Source of the DNA: Pseudomonas caricapapayae
GTDB lineage: Bacteria > Pseudomonadota > Gammaproteobacteria > Pseudomonadales > Pseudomonadaceae
Direction: 5' to 3'
NCBI RefSeq assembly: GCF_001400735.1
Contig: NZ_LJPW01000144.1
Location: 163,564-227,563 of the forward strand
Length of the DNA: 64,000 nt
The notes beneath the pieces are model-generated. The model did no database searches. It was given only the letters and a program-made list of their open reading frames with translations, and was not told the origin of the DNA. The translations under genes were made by a program, and so were the position numbers. Each line of letters starts with the position of its first letter. Positions within the stretch are counted from its first letter, which is position 1. Shown in pieces: positions 41,568 through 49,615 of this stretch.

Positions 41568-42353
41568 ATGCCTCGTTTTGCCGCCAACCTCAGCATGCTG
41601 TATCCGCAGCATGATTTTCTTGAGCGCTTCGCCGCAGCCGCTGCCGATGGTTTCGGCGCGGTCGAGTACCTGTTCCCTTATGCCTACAGCCCTCAGGAAC
41701 TCAAACAGCGACTGAGCGATAACGGTCTGGTGCAGGCGCTGTTCAACGCCCCGCCGGGTGACTGGGATGCGTGCGAGCGAGGCATTGCCACGTTGCCGGG
41801 CCGTGAAGCGGAGTTTCGCAGCGGTATCGAGCAGGCACTGGAATATGCGCAGGTGCTGGGCAATGACCGCGTGCATGTCATGGCCGGTCTGCTGCCGAGC
41901 GAAAGCCTGCGTGAACGTCATCAGGCGGTCTATCTGGAAAACCTGGCGTTCGCGGCTGAGCGCGCCAGGTCTGCTGGCATCACGATCCTGATCGAGCCGA
42001 TCAACACCCGTGACATGCCGGGCTTTTTCCTCAACCGCCAGGATCAGGCACAGGAAATCTGCAGGCTGGTGGGCGCTGACAACCTGAAGGTGCAGTTCGA
42101 CTGCTACCACTGCCAGATCGTCGAGGGCGACCTGACCACCAAACTGCGCCGGGATTTTGCAGGCATTGGGCATATCCAGATCGCAGGCGTACCGGATCGT
42201 AATGAACCGGATCTGGGCGAACTGAACTACCAACACCTGTTCGACGTTATTGACGAACTGGGCTACACAGGCTGGGTTGGCTGCGAATATCGCCCGAAGG
42301 GTGATACCAGCGAAGGCCTGGCGTGGCTGCGCGAGTTACAAGCCAAGGGCTGA
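41568..42353 (+). CDS. otnI: OtnI, 2-oxo-tetronate isomerase (Hyi family)
   Basis: A 261-residue TIM-barrel isomerase of the hydroxypyruvate isomerase family. Motifs are RFAANLSMLYPQHDFLERF at the N-terminus, LIEPINTRDMPGFFLN (metal-site glutamate), VQFDCYHCQIVEGD and WVGCEYRPKGDTSEGLAWL. In the threonate pathway it converts 2-oxo- to 3-oxo-tetronate, between LtnD and OtnK. Hydroxypyruvate isomerase activity is the alternative, but the context favours OtnI. The ATG at 41568 has GGAG upstream. Last gene of the operon. Confidence 0.9.
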   Translation: MPRFAANLSMLYPQHDFLERFAAAAADGFGAVEYLFPYAYSPQELKQRLSDNGLVQALFNAPPGDWDACERGIATLPGREAEFRSGIEQALEYAQVLGNDRVHVMAGLLPSESLRERHQAVYLENLAFAAERARSAGITILIEPINTRDMPGFFLNRQDQAQEICRLVGADNLKVQFDCYHCQIVEGDLTTKLRRDFAGIGHIQIAGVPDRNEPDLGELNYQHLFDVIDELGYTGWVGCEYRPKGDTSEGLAWLRELQAKG

Positions 42354-42361
42354 AGCCGCTT

Positions 42362-42475
42362 TTATGGATGACGCGGAGCGTCATGAAAGGCATTACCACG
42401 CGGAGCGTGAGGAACGATCATTCTGTAACTGTCGTGCCCATGCTCCGCGTGTTCAGCGATCTGAGCGTCAGTCCT
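42362..42475. repeat. Intergenic hairpin-repeat element
   Basis: Perfect hairpins ATGACGC-GGA-GCGTCAT (42368-42384) and CACGC-GGA-GCGTG (42397-42409) are followed by TGAGGAACGATCATTCTGTA and CCCATGCTCCGCGTG. It belongs to the same family as the 6.7-7.1 and 28.5 kb elements. It lies between the convergent otnI and thioesterase genes and touches the 3' end of the latter. Confidence 0.8.
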
Positions 42476-42863
42476 CTACGTCGAACTGGTCCTTTATGTA
42501 GCGGATTTCAGTACGACCATGCGGCACGGGCTGGCCGTCTTCGTCGAGGTTGACGAAGACGATCTTCTCGACCGTCAGAATGCTTTTGCGGGTGATCTTG
42601 TTGCGCATCTGGCACTTGAGTGTGATCGAGGTGCGGCCGAATTCTGTAGCCGTGATGCCCAGTTCGATGATGTCGCCCTGACGCGACGCACTGACGAAAT
42701 TGATTTCCGATATGTACTTGGTCACCACCCGCTGATTACCCAGCTGGACAATCGCGTAGATCGCAGCCTCTTCGTCGATCCAGCGCAGCAGGCTACCGCC
42801 GAACAACGTGCCGTTGGGGTTGAGGTCTTCGGGCTTTACCCACTTGCGGGTGTGGAAATTCAT
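42468..42863 (-). CDS. Hotdog-fold acyl-CoA thioesterase
   Basis: A 131-residue YciA/acyl-CoA hydrolase-type hotdog protein. The active-site block is NPNGTLFGGSLLRWIDEEA, followed by INFVSASRQGDIIELGITA and FVNLDEDGQPVPHGRTEI. It hydrolyses acyl-CoA thioesters in the cytosol; chain-length preference cannot be read from sequence. ATG at 42863 with AGGAG close upstream; a GTG two codons earlier is less likely. Divergent from ahcY. Confidence 0.88.
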   Translation of the reverse strand: MNFHTRKWVKPEDLNPNGTLFGGSLLRWIDEEAAIYAIVQLGNQRVVTKYISEINFVSASRQGDIIELGITATEFGRTSITLKCQMRNKITRKSILTVEKIVFVNLDEDGQPVPHGRTEIRYIKDQFDVED

Positions 42864-43077
42864 GGTCACTCCTGAGCGTCTGGCCGATATAGACCAGCAT
42901 GATGGCAGAGCCAGCGGCCCGCGCCCATGCCTGCGTCATAACGACTATGCATCTGCCCGATTACAGGCCAATGGCAATTGTATGGCCCTTAAACCGACAG
43001 AAAGCCTTGGGAAGAATCGCGAGCGCCGCTATACTGCCAAACGTTTCAAAACGGTCATCTACGCTTGATACCGTTCC

Positions 43078-43192
43078 CGCCACCTGTCCGAGGGGCGCTG
43101 CAGCAGGTTTTCCCTGTCAGGCTCGGATGGGGCGTTGTTTGCCAGGACGATTCCGACCGGCAAACCTTAAACGCACAACGGCGCCCATTCGC
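43078..43192 (+). promoter_or_regulatory. S-adenosylhomocysteine (SAH) riboswitch
   Basis: The leader before ahcY shows the conserved SAH-riboswitch core: TCCGAGGGGCGCTGCAGC, then CAGGCTCGGATGGGGC, and after a variable stem (GTTTGCCAGG to GACCGGCAAAC) the pseudoknot strand ACAACGGCGCCCA. SAH riboswitches are known upstream of ahcY in Pseudomonas and turn expression on when SAH accumulates. Boundaries are approximate. The rest of the 42864-43216 gap holds no gene. Confidence 0.88.
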
Positions 43193-43216
43193 ATTTTTAT
43201 GGAATGGAGACTCTCA

Positions 43217-44626
43217 ATGAGTGCTGTAATCACGCCCGCAGAATTCAACGACTACAAGGTTGCCGATATTTCCCTTGCTGCCTGGGGTCGTCGCGAAACC
43301 ATCATCGCCGAATCCGAAATGCCTGCCCTGATGGGCCTGCGCCGCAAGTACGCCGGTGAGCAGCCGCTCAAAGGCGCGAAAATTCTCGGCTGTATCCACA
43401 TGACCATTCAGACCGCCGTGCTGATCGAAACCCTGGTTGCCTTGGGTGCCGAAGTTCGCTGGTCGTCGTGCAACATCTTCTCCACCCAGGACCAGGCTGC
43501 TGCGGCCATCGCCGCTGCGGGCATTCCTGTGTTCGCCTGGAAAGGCGAAACCGAAGAGGAATACGAGTGGTGCATCGAGCAGACCATCCTCAAGGATGGC
43601 CAGCCATGGGACGCCAATATGATCCTCGACGACGGTGGCGACCTGACCGAGATCATCCACAAGAAATACCCGGCGATGCTGGACAAGATCCATGGCGTCA
43701 CCGAAGAGACCACCACGGGCGTGCACCGCCTGCTGGACATGCTGGCCAAGGGCGAGCTGAAAATCCCGGCCATCAACGTCAACGACTCGGTGACCAAAAG
43801 CAAGAACGACAACAAGTACGGCTGCCGTCACAGCCTGAACGACGCCATCAAACGCGGTACCGACCACTTGCTGTCCGGCAAGCAGGCGCTGGTGATCGGT
43901 TACGGTGACGTGGGCAAGGGCTCGGCCCAGTCCCTGCGTCAGGAAGGCATGATCGTCAAAGTGACCGAAGTCGACCCGATCTGCGCCATGCAGGCCTGCA
44001 TGGACGGTTTCGAGCTGGTTTCCCCGTTCATTGACGGTGAAAACGACGGCACCGAAGCAAGCATCGACAAGGCACTGCTGGGCAAGATCGACCTGATCGT
44101 GACCACCACCGGCAACGTCAATGTCTGCGATGCGAACATGCTCAAAGCGCTGAAAAAACGCGCTGTGGTGTGCAACATCGGCCACTTCGACAACGAAATC
44201 GACACTGCTTTCATGCGCAAGAACTGGGCATGGGAAGAAGTGAAGCCACAGGTGCACAAGATCCACCGCACCGGTCCTGGCTCGTTCGACGCGCAGAACG
44301 ACGACTACCTGATCCTGCTGGCCGAAGGCCGTCTGGTCAATCTGGGCAACGCCACTGGCCACCCGAGCCGCATCATGGATGGCTCGTTCGCCAACCAGGT
44401 TCTGGCGCAGATCTTCCTCTTCGAGCAGAAGTACGCCGACCTGGCGCCGGCCAGAAAAGCCGAGCGTCTGACCGTTGAAGTGCTGCCGAAAAAACTCGAC
44501 GAAGAAGTGGCCCTGGAAATGGTCCGCGGTTTCGGCGGCGTGGTGACCAAGCTGACCAAGACCCAGGCCGACTACATCGGTGTGACCGTCGACGGTCCGT
44601 TCAAGCCGCACGCTTATCGCTATTGA
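43217..44626 (+). CDS. ahcY: Adenosylhomocysteinase
   Basis: A 469-residue NAD-dependent enzyme that splits S-adenosylhomocysteine into adenosine and homocysteine. Blocks are ILGCIHMTIQTAVLIETL, CNIFSTQDQAAAAIA, KIPAINVNDSVTKSKNDNKY, the NAD-binding VIGYGDVGKGSAQSL and the C-terminal GPFKPHAYRY. It contains the roughly 40-residue insertion typical of bacterial long forms. The ATG at 43217 is chosen because it begins the conserved domain directly after the riboswitch; the frame stays open far upstream through the leader. metF follows. Confidence 0.97.
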   Translation: MSAVITPAEFNDYKVADISLAAWGRRETIIAESEMPALMGLRRKYAGEQPLKGAKILGCIHMTIQTAVLIETLVALGAEVRWSSCNIFSTQDQAAAAIAAAGIPVFAWKGETEEEYEWCIEQTILKDGQPWDANMILDDGGDLTEIIHKKYPAMLDKIHGVTEETTTGVHRLLDMLAKGELKIPAINVNDSVTKSKNDNKYGCRHSLNDAIKRGTDHLLSGKQALVIGYGDVGKGSAQSLRQEGMIVKVTEVDPICAMQACMDGFELVSPFIDGENDGTEASIDKALLGKIDLIVTTTGNVNVCDANMLKALKKRAVVCNIGHFDNEIDTAFMRKNWAWEEVKPQVHKIHRTGPGSFDAQNDDYLILLAEGRLVNLGNATGHPSRIMDGSFANQVLAQIFLFEQKYADLAPARKAERLTVEVLPKKLDEEVALEMVRGFGGVVTKLTKTQADYIGVTVDGPFKPHAYRY

Positions 44627-44639
44627 TTGATAGCTGTAA

Positions 44640-44800
44640 GCGGTAAGTTTCAAGCTGCAAGCAAGTGCGCTTTTCTTGTTTGCAGCTTGGGCTTTAAGCT
44701 CGTTTCTTTATCGTTACTAAACAGCCGTGAGCGGCAAGCGTAAGACTGCGGAGCCAGGCATACAGCCCTCTTGCAGCTTGCAACTTGCAGCTAAAAGCTG
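44640..44800. repeat. AGCTTGCAGCTT-type repeats between ahcY and metF
   Basis: AAGCTGCAAGCAAG (44652-44665) pairs with CTTGTTTGCAGCTT (44675-44688), 13 of 14 positions, as a possible ahcY terminator or stabiliser. A second group, CTTGCAGCTTGCAACTTGCA, lies near 44772. Such strings recur in Pseudomonas intergenic DNA. Confidence 0.6.
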
Positions 44801-44815
44801 GAGGTCTCCTCCCCC

Positions 44816-45661
44816 ATGTCTCAAGAACGCCGCTTCAGCTTCGAGTTTTTTCCTACCAAGACCGACGCTGGACATGAAAAGCTGCTGACCGTTGCTCGTC
44901 AGCTGGCCACCTACAACCCCGATTTTTTCTCCTGCACCTACGGTGCCGGTGGCTCGACCCGCGACCGCACGCTCAATACCGTGCTGCAGCTGGAAAACGA
45001 GATCAAAGTACCTGCTGCGCCGCATTTGTCTTGTGTAGGCGACAGCAAGGACGACTTGCGCAGCTTGCTGACGCACTACAAGGATGCGGGCATCAAACGC
45101 ATCGTGGCCCTGCGCGGCGACCTGCCTTCGGGTATGGGTATGGCCAGCGGTGAGCTGCGCCATGCCAATGACCTGGTGAGTTTCATTCGCCAGGAAAGCG
45201 GCAGCCATTTCCATATCGAAGTGGCCGCCTACCCGGAAATGCACCCGCAGGCGCGCAACTTCGAAGACGACCTGAAGCACTTCGTCAACAAGGCCAATGC
45301 CGGTGCCGACAGCGCGATCACTCAGTACTTCTTCAACGCCGACAGCTACTTCACCTTTGTCGAGCGCGTCGAGAAGATGGGCGTAAGCATTCCGATCGTG
45401 CCGGGCATCATGCCGATCACCAATTACAGCAAGCTGGCGCGCTTCTCGGATGCGTGCGGTGCGGAAATCCCGCGCTGGATCCGTAAGCAGCTGGAGGCCT
45501 ATGGCGATGACGTGCAAAGCATTCAGGCGTTTGGCGAAGAAGTCATCACGCAAATGTGTGAGCGACTGCTGCAAGGCGGTGCCCCCGGTCTGCATTTCTA
45601 CACCCTGAACCAGGCAGAGCCGAGCCTGGCCGTGTGGAACAACCTGCAACTGCCGCGCTGA
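44816..45661 (+). CDS. metF: Methylenetetrahydrofolate reductase
   Basis: A 281-residue FAD-containing TIM-barrel enzyme that makes 5-methyl-THF for methionine synthesis. Motifs are FSFEFFPTKTDAGHEKLL, FFSCTYGAGGSTRDRT, IVALRGDLPSGMGM and FNADSYFTFVERVEKMG. GGAGG lies in the leader. Its place after ahcY groups methyl-cycle genes, although the repeats and hairpin between them may separate the transcripts. Confidence 0.96.
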   Translation: MSQERRFSFEFFPTKTDAGHEKLLTVARQLATYNPDFFSCTYGAGGSTRDRTLNTVLQLENEIKVPAAPHLSCVGDSKDDLRSLLTHYKDAGIKRIVALRGDLPSGMGMASGELRHANDLVSFIRQESGSHFHIEVAAYPEMHPQARNFEDDLKHFVNKANAGADSAITQYFFNADSYFTFVERVEKMGVSIPIVPGIMPITNYSKLARFSDACGAEIPRWIRKQLEAYGDDVQSIQAFGEEVITQMCERLLQGGAPGLHFYTLNQAEPSLAVWNNLQLPR

Positions 45662-45972
45662 AAACGGCCTCAGGACCGCGATCCAGCCGGGTATTCCCGG
45701 GAGATCGCGGCCCGATACACCGTTGGGCAGCAGGAAAGCGGCGTATTGCGTTCGCTCTGTTATACTCCAGCCTTCCCGCCAGGCTTACGCCCGGACGCCC
45801 GGTCTTGCAATCGTCACCCGTTCACGCCAACAGCGCAATTTTCATCAAGCGCAGACGTCACGGGATGCACTGAAGACCCGGCAGGACCGGACGGGATCGC
45901 GTTGTCTTTACACGCCATTCGCGCCAGGCAAGACATCCCTTGAGCTTAAGCTCCAACAGAACAGGATTACTC
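45662..45972. promoter_or_regulatory. Long leader and candidate promoter of the rhlE2-type gene
   Basis: 311 bases without a supported gene. A nested GC-rich hairpin without a T run (CCGCGATC to GATCGCGG, about 45676-45710) follows metF. TGTTATACT at 45758-45766 resembles an extended -10 box with no good -35, which would give an mRNA leader of about 200 bases. Promoter identity is inferred from the match only. Confidence 0.4.
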
Positions 45973-47850
45973 ATGTCCTTTGCTTCCCTCGGTCTCTCCG
46001 AGGCTTTAGTCCGCGCCATCGAGGCAGCGGGCTATACCCAGCCTACCCCCGTGCAACAGCGGGCCATTCCCGCCGTGTTGCAAGGTCGCGACCTGATGGT
46101 TGCGGCACAGACCGGTACTGGTAAAACCGGCGGTTTCGCCCTCCCTATTCTGGAGCGGCTGTTTCCCAACGGTGTTCCGGACAAATCCCAGCGTCACGGC
46201 CCGCGCCAACCACGCGTGCTGGTCCTGACCCCGACCCGCGAACTGGCCGCACAAGTGCACGAGAGTTTCAAACTCTATGCCCGCGACCTGAAATTCGTCA
46301 GCGCCTGCATCTTCGGCGGCGTCGGCATGAACCCGCAGGTTCAGGCCATGTCCCGTGGTGTAGACGTATTGGTGGCCTGCCCCGGTCGCCTGCTTGACCT
46401 GGCCGGTCAAGGCAGCGTTGACCTGTCCCACGTTGAAATCCTGGTGCTCGATGAAGCAGACCGGATGCTCGACATGGGCTTCGTGCATGACGTCAAGAAA
46501 GTCCTCGCGCGCCTGCCTGCCAAGCGTCAGAACCTGCTGTTCTCGGCCACCTTCTCCAATGACATCACGTCGTTGGCTGGCAAGCTGCTGCACAACCCCG
46601 AGCGCATCGAAGTCACACCGCCAAACACCACGGTCGAGCGTATCGAGCAACGGGTTTTCCGCCTGCCAGCCAACCACAAGCGTTCGCTGCTGGCGCATTT
46701 GATCACTGTCGGTGCCTGGGAACAGGTACTGGTCTTCACCCGCACCAAGCACGGTGCCAACCGTCTGGCCGAGTACCTGGACAAGCACGGCCTTGCGGCG
46801 GTCGCGATCCACGGCAACAAGAGCCAGAACGCACGCACCAAGGCACTGGCCGATTTCAAGGCGGGTGATGTACGCATCATGGTTGCGACCGATATCGCGG
46901 CACGTGGCCTGGATATCGATCAGTTGCCGCATGTCGTCAACTTCGAGCTGCCCAACGTCGACGAAGACTATGTTCACCGTATCGGCCGTACTGGCCGCGC
47001 CGGTCGTTCCGGCGAAGCCATTTCGCTGGTTGCGCCGGACGAAGAGAAGCTGCTCAAAAGCATTGAGCGCATGACCAAACAGAAAATCGCCGACGGCGAC
47101 CTGATGGGCTTCGACATCACTGCCGTCGAGGCTGAAAAGCCGGAAGTGCGCGAGCGTCCGGATGTTCGCAACTCCCGTAGTGCACGTCCTGCCGGCGACA
47201 AGAACAACGGTGGTCGTCGCGACAAGGGCAAGGACAAAGGCAAGGAAAAACCCGCCGCTGCGGCCGCTACTGGCGAACGCCCTGCCCGGCAGCCACGCGA
47301 AAAAAAACCTCGTGAGGGCACGCCTCGCAGCGAACAGCGTGCATCGCAGCCTGCCATACCGCGTCCGACGGCGGATCGTGCCCCGGATGAGTTCCGCGAT
47401 GACGAAGTGGATAACTTCGGAAATCGCGCTGACTACGTCAGTCCTTACCAGGGCAAAGGGCAGAACCGTGGTCGTCGCCCGGCTGCCGCGCCTGGTGCTG
47501 CACCGGCTACCGGTGGCGCAGCTCGTCCGGCCAATCAGGGTCGACCTGCGGGCGGCGCTCGCAACGGCTCAGGCTCCGGCGCGCCAAAGCGCAACGGTTC
47601 GGGTTCGTCGGCACCGCGCTCACGTGATGGCCAGCCTCGTGGTCGTCGCCCGGCACGTGACGATCAGCCCTTGCCGCGTGAAGGTCAGGAGCCAGCCGTG
47701 CGTGCACCACGCGACGGCCAGCCCCAGCCAAAGATCGTGCACAAGGAATCAAAGATCGACCGCTTCCCGTCAGCCGAGCAACTGGACCAGTTGCCAAGCC
47801 GCCCGCGCGGTGAAAAACCGGCCCTGCTGACCCGCAACCGCGACAGCTGA
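45973..47850 (+). CDS. DEAD-box RNA helicase, RhlE2 type
   Basis: A 625-residue helicase. The RecA core spans about residues 1-380: Q motif GYTQPTPVQQRAIP, Walker A VAAQTGTGKTGGF, DEAD box VLDEADRMLDMGF, SATFSN, then ATDIAARGLDID and HRIGRTGRAGRSG. A basic, disordered tail of about 240 residues, rich in Arg, Gly, Pro and Ala, follows. P. aeruginosa RhlE2 (PA0428), with a similar tail, associates with the RNA degradosome, and RhlE proteins matter for cold growth in P. syringae. The ATG at 45973 starts the conserved SFASLGLSEALVRAIEAAGY; a TTG 33 bases earlier is rejected. A terminator follows. Confidence 0.92.
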   Translation: MSFASLGLSEALVRAIEAAGYTQPTPVQQRAIPAVLQGRDLMVAAQTGTGKTGGFALPILERLFPNGVPDKSQRHGPRQPRVLVLTPTRELAAQVHESFKLYARDLKFVSACIFGGVGMNPQVQAMSRGVDVLVACPGRLLDLAGQGSVDLSHVEILVLDEADRMLDMGFVHDVKKVLARLPAKRQNLLFSATFSNDITSLAGKLLHNPERIEVTPPNTTVERIEQRVFRLPANHKRSLLAHLITVGAWEQVLVFTRTKHGANRLAEYLDKHGLAAVAIHGNKSQNARTKALADFKAGDVRIMVATDIAARGLDIDQLPHVVNFELPNVDEDYVHRIGRTGRAGRSGEAISLVAPDEEKLLKSIERMTKQKIADGDLMGFDITAVEAEKPEVRERPDVRNSRSARPAGDKNNGGRRDKGKDKGKEKPAAAAATGERPARQPREKKPREGTPRSEQRASQPAIPRPTADRAPDEFRDDEVDNFGNRADYVSPYQGKGQNRGRRPAAAPGAAPATGGAARPANQGRPAGGARNGSGSGAPKRNGSGSSAPRSRDGQPRGRRPARDDQPLPREGQEPAVRAPRDGQPQPKIVHKESKIDRFPSAEQLDQLPSRPRGEKPALLTRNRDS

Positions 47851-47867
47851 CAGCCACGCAACACTGA

Positions 47868-47897
47868 AAACGCCCCGACCTGCTCGGGGCGTTTTTG
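47868..47897 (+). terminator. Rho-independent terminator after the helicase gene
   Basis: AACGCCCCGA-CCTGC-TCGGGGCGTTTTTG: a strong GC stem with a T run. Confidence 0.95.
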
Positions 47898-47924
47898 TTT
47901 GTTGTATCGTTTGTTGTGTCGATG

Positions 47925-48035
47925 ATCGCTCCCACGCTCCGCGTCAGATATTGAGCGGGTGGCGCGGTGCCGATCCGTGACGCAGAGCGTCACGAACTGC
48001 ATGCCAACGCGGAGCATTGGCACGATAGTCAGCTC
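47925..48035. repeat. Intergenic hairpin-repeat element
   Basis: The hairpins are GTGACGC-AGA-GCGTCAC (47977-47993, perfect) and TGCCAACGC-GGA-GCATTGGCA (48002-48022, 8 of 9). CGCTCCGCGTCA is nearby. Same family as the other GGA-loop elements; it lies between two terminators of convergent genes. Confidence 0.8.
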
Positions 48036-48055
48036 AGGAAGTTTCATCGCACCAA

Positions 48056-48082
48056 CAAAAACGCCGACCCAAAGGTCGGCGT
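48056..48082 (-). terminator. Rho-independent terminator of yceI-cybB
   Basis: Read on the minus strand: ACGCCGACC-TTTG-GGTCGGCGT followed by TTTTTGTTGG. Perfect 9-bp stem. Confidence 0.93.
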
Positions 48083-48102
48083 TCTGTCGATCAAACGTGC
48101 AA

Positions 48103-48681
48103 TTACTTCTTCTGCACGCCTTCGAAGGTGATGTCCAGGTCCAGCGTCTGCGATGTCGGGCCTGGGCCTTTGATGCCGAAGTCGTTCAGGTTAAGCGTCG
48201 AAGTACCGTTGAAACCGGCACGGTAGCCGCCCCACGGATCCTTGCCTTCGCCGTTGAAGGTTGCCTTGATCACGATCGGCTTGGTCACGCCGTGCAGGGT
48301 CAGGTCACCGGTCACGTCAGCCGTTTTCTCGCCGGTCGATTTGACGCTGGTGGAAACAAACTTGGCTTCCGGGTACTTGGCAACGTCCAGGAAATCCTTG
48401 CTGGCGATGTGCTTGTCGCGCTCGGCGTGGTTGGTGAACAGGCTGGCAGTTTTCAGCTCGACATTGATTTTGCTGGCCTCAGGCTTGGCAGCATCAAAGC
48501 TGAACGTGCCTTCCCAGTCCTTGAACGTACCGTGGATGAAGCTGTAGCCCAGGTGACTGATCTTGAAGTCAACGAATGCGTGTTGACCTTCCTTGTCGAT
48601 AACGTAGTCGGCAGCCATGGCCTGGCCAGCAGACAACAGTGCGGTACCCAGAGCCAGAGCGGCGAGAGACTTCTTCAACAT
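48103..48681 (-). CDS. YceI family periplasmic lipid-binding-like protein
   Basis: A 192-residue exported protein. Residues 1-23 are a signal peptide (KKSLAALALGTALLSAGQAMA) cleaved before ADYVID. The mature part is a YceI lipocalin-like beta barrel with HAFVDFKISHLGYSFIHGTF, FLDVAKYPEAKFVS and VTGDLTLHGVTKPI. The P. aeruginosa counterpart near this locus (PA0423, PasP) is a secreted protein reported to have proteolytic effects. The family binds isoprenoid-like lipids. It lies 27 bases after the cytochrome b561 gene, a common pairing. Confidence 0.92.
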   Translation of the reverse strand: MLKKSLAALALGTALLSAGQAMAADYVIDKEGQHAFVDFKISHLGYSFIHGTFKDWEGTFSFDAAKPEASKINVELKTASLFTNHAERDKHIASKDFLDVAKYPEAKFVSTSVKSTGEKTADVTGDLTLHGVTKPIVIKATFNGEGKDPWGGYRAGFNGTSTLNLNDFGIKGPGPTSQTLDLDITFEGVQKK

Positions 48682-48708
48682 GCTTTTATTCCCGTTTTGG
48701 TTGAACAA

Positions 48709-49257
48709 TCAATTACGACCCAGCATACGCTTGAGGGTCACATCGCGATCGATGAAGTGGTGTTTCAATGCTGCAAGACCGTGGAGCCCCGCGAATATCA
48801 CGATGACCCAGGCCAGATACAGGTGAATCCAGCCAGCCGTTTCTGCCTGATCAGGAAGGCCCGAGACCAGCGCAGGCACATCGAACAGGCCGAATACCGG
48901 TATCCCCACGCCGTCGGCAGTGGAAATGAGGTAACCGGCGAACATCACGGCAAACAGAGCGACGTACAAAAACAGATGGCCAAACGCAGCCCCGATGCGC
49001 GTCAACTTACTGTAGCTGGTCAACGGCGGCGGTGGCGGGCTGAGCAGACGCCAGACCACGCGGATCAACATGATCGCAAACAGGGTGATGCCAATGCTCT
49101 TGTGCAGATCAGGCCCGGCCTTGCGCCATGTATCGTAGTAATCCAGCCCGACCATCCACAACCCCAGCGCAAACATGCCAAACACGACAGCAGCCACGCC
49201 CCAGTGCAGCACCATGCTGACCAGACCGTAGCGAGAGGATGAGTTACGTAGCTGCAT
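48709..49257 (-). CDS. Cytochrome b561 family protein
   Basis: A 182-residue membrane di-haem protein with four helices. Candidate axial histidines are in SMVLHWGVAAVVFGMF, GPDLHKSIGITLFAIM, IHLYLAWVIVIFAGLHGL and AALKHHFIDRD. It carries electrons from the quinol pool in the inner membrane; the partner is unknown. First gene of the leftward cybB-yceI pair. Confidence 0.92.
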   Translation of the reverse strand: MQLRNSSSRYGLVSMVLHWGVAAVVFGMFALGLWMVGLDYYDTWRKAGPDLHKSIGITLFAIMLIRVVWRLLSPPPPPLTSYSKLTRIGAAFGHLFLYVALFAVMFAGYLISTADGVGIPVFGLFDVPALVSGLPDQAETAGWIHLYLAWVIVIFAGLHGLAALKHHFIDRDVTLKRMLGRN

Positions 49258-49561
49258 TACCAGTACCTTGTCAGAAGTGTTACCAGACTAGCTTTTTATC
49301 TATCGAATGAAAGCGCAAAATTTTGCTTGGACATATCGAACAATACGATGAGTCCAATGGACATTTCGTCTGTCGATTCTGTTGGCTTTGCCAACACCTG
49401 ACCTGCTCTTCAGCAAACCAGACTGTCCTCGCTGCGGCAGCATCTCGATAATTTGCCGTCAGTAACACTTTGCATTGACCATCGGCCGTTCGATACCGAT
49501 GAACGGCATGATCCGCTCCACTGACGCCAGCCTGCTATAGAGAGAACGGATTCAACGCGCA
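49258..49561. other. Gene-poor region between cytochrome b561 and amine oxidase genes
   Basis: About 300 bases with no supported gene. It should include the promoter of the leftward b561-yceI pair. On the plus strand near 49410-49510 one frame reads LSSLRQHLDNLPSVTLCID, which looks protein-like but has no start, no context and stops at both ends. It may be a remnant, or chance. Confidence 0.4.
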
Positions 49562-49598
49562 CAAAAAAAGGGACGCGGCCATGAGCCGCGTCCCTTTC
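49562..49598 (-). terminator. Rho-independent terminator of the amine oxidase gene
   Basis: GGGACGCGGC-CATGA-GCCGCGTCCC with a long A run on its left, which gives a T run on the minus strand. Confidence 0.93.
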
Positions 49599-49615
49599 AT
49601 TCAGCTATCGCCGGG

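Noticed and set aside
43214..44653. Minus-strand 479-codon frame opposite ahcY
   Set aside because: Antisense shadow of ahcY, which has a riboswitch, ribosome site and full catalytic motifs on the plus strand.
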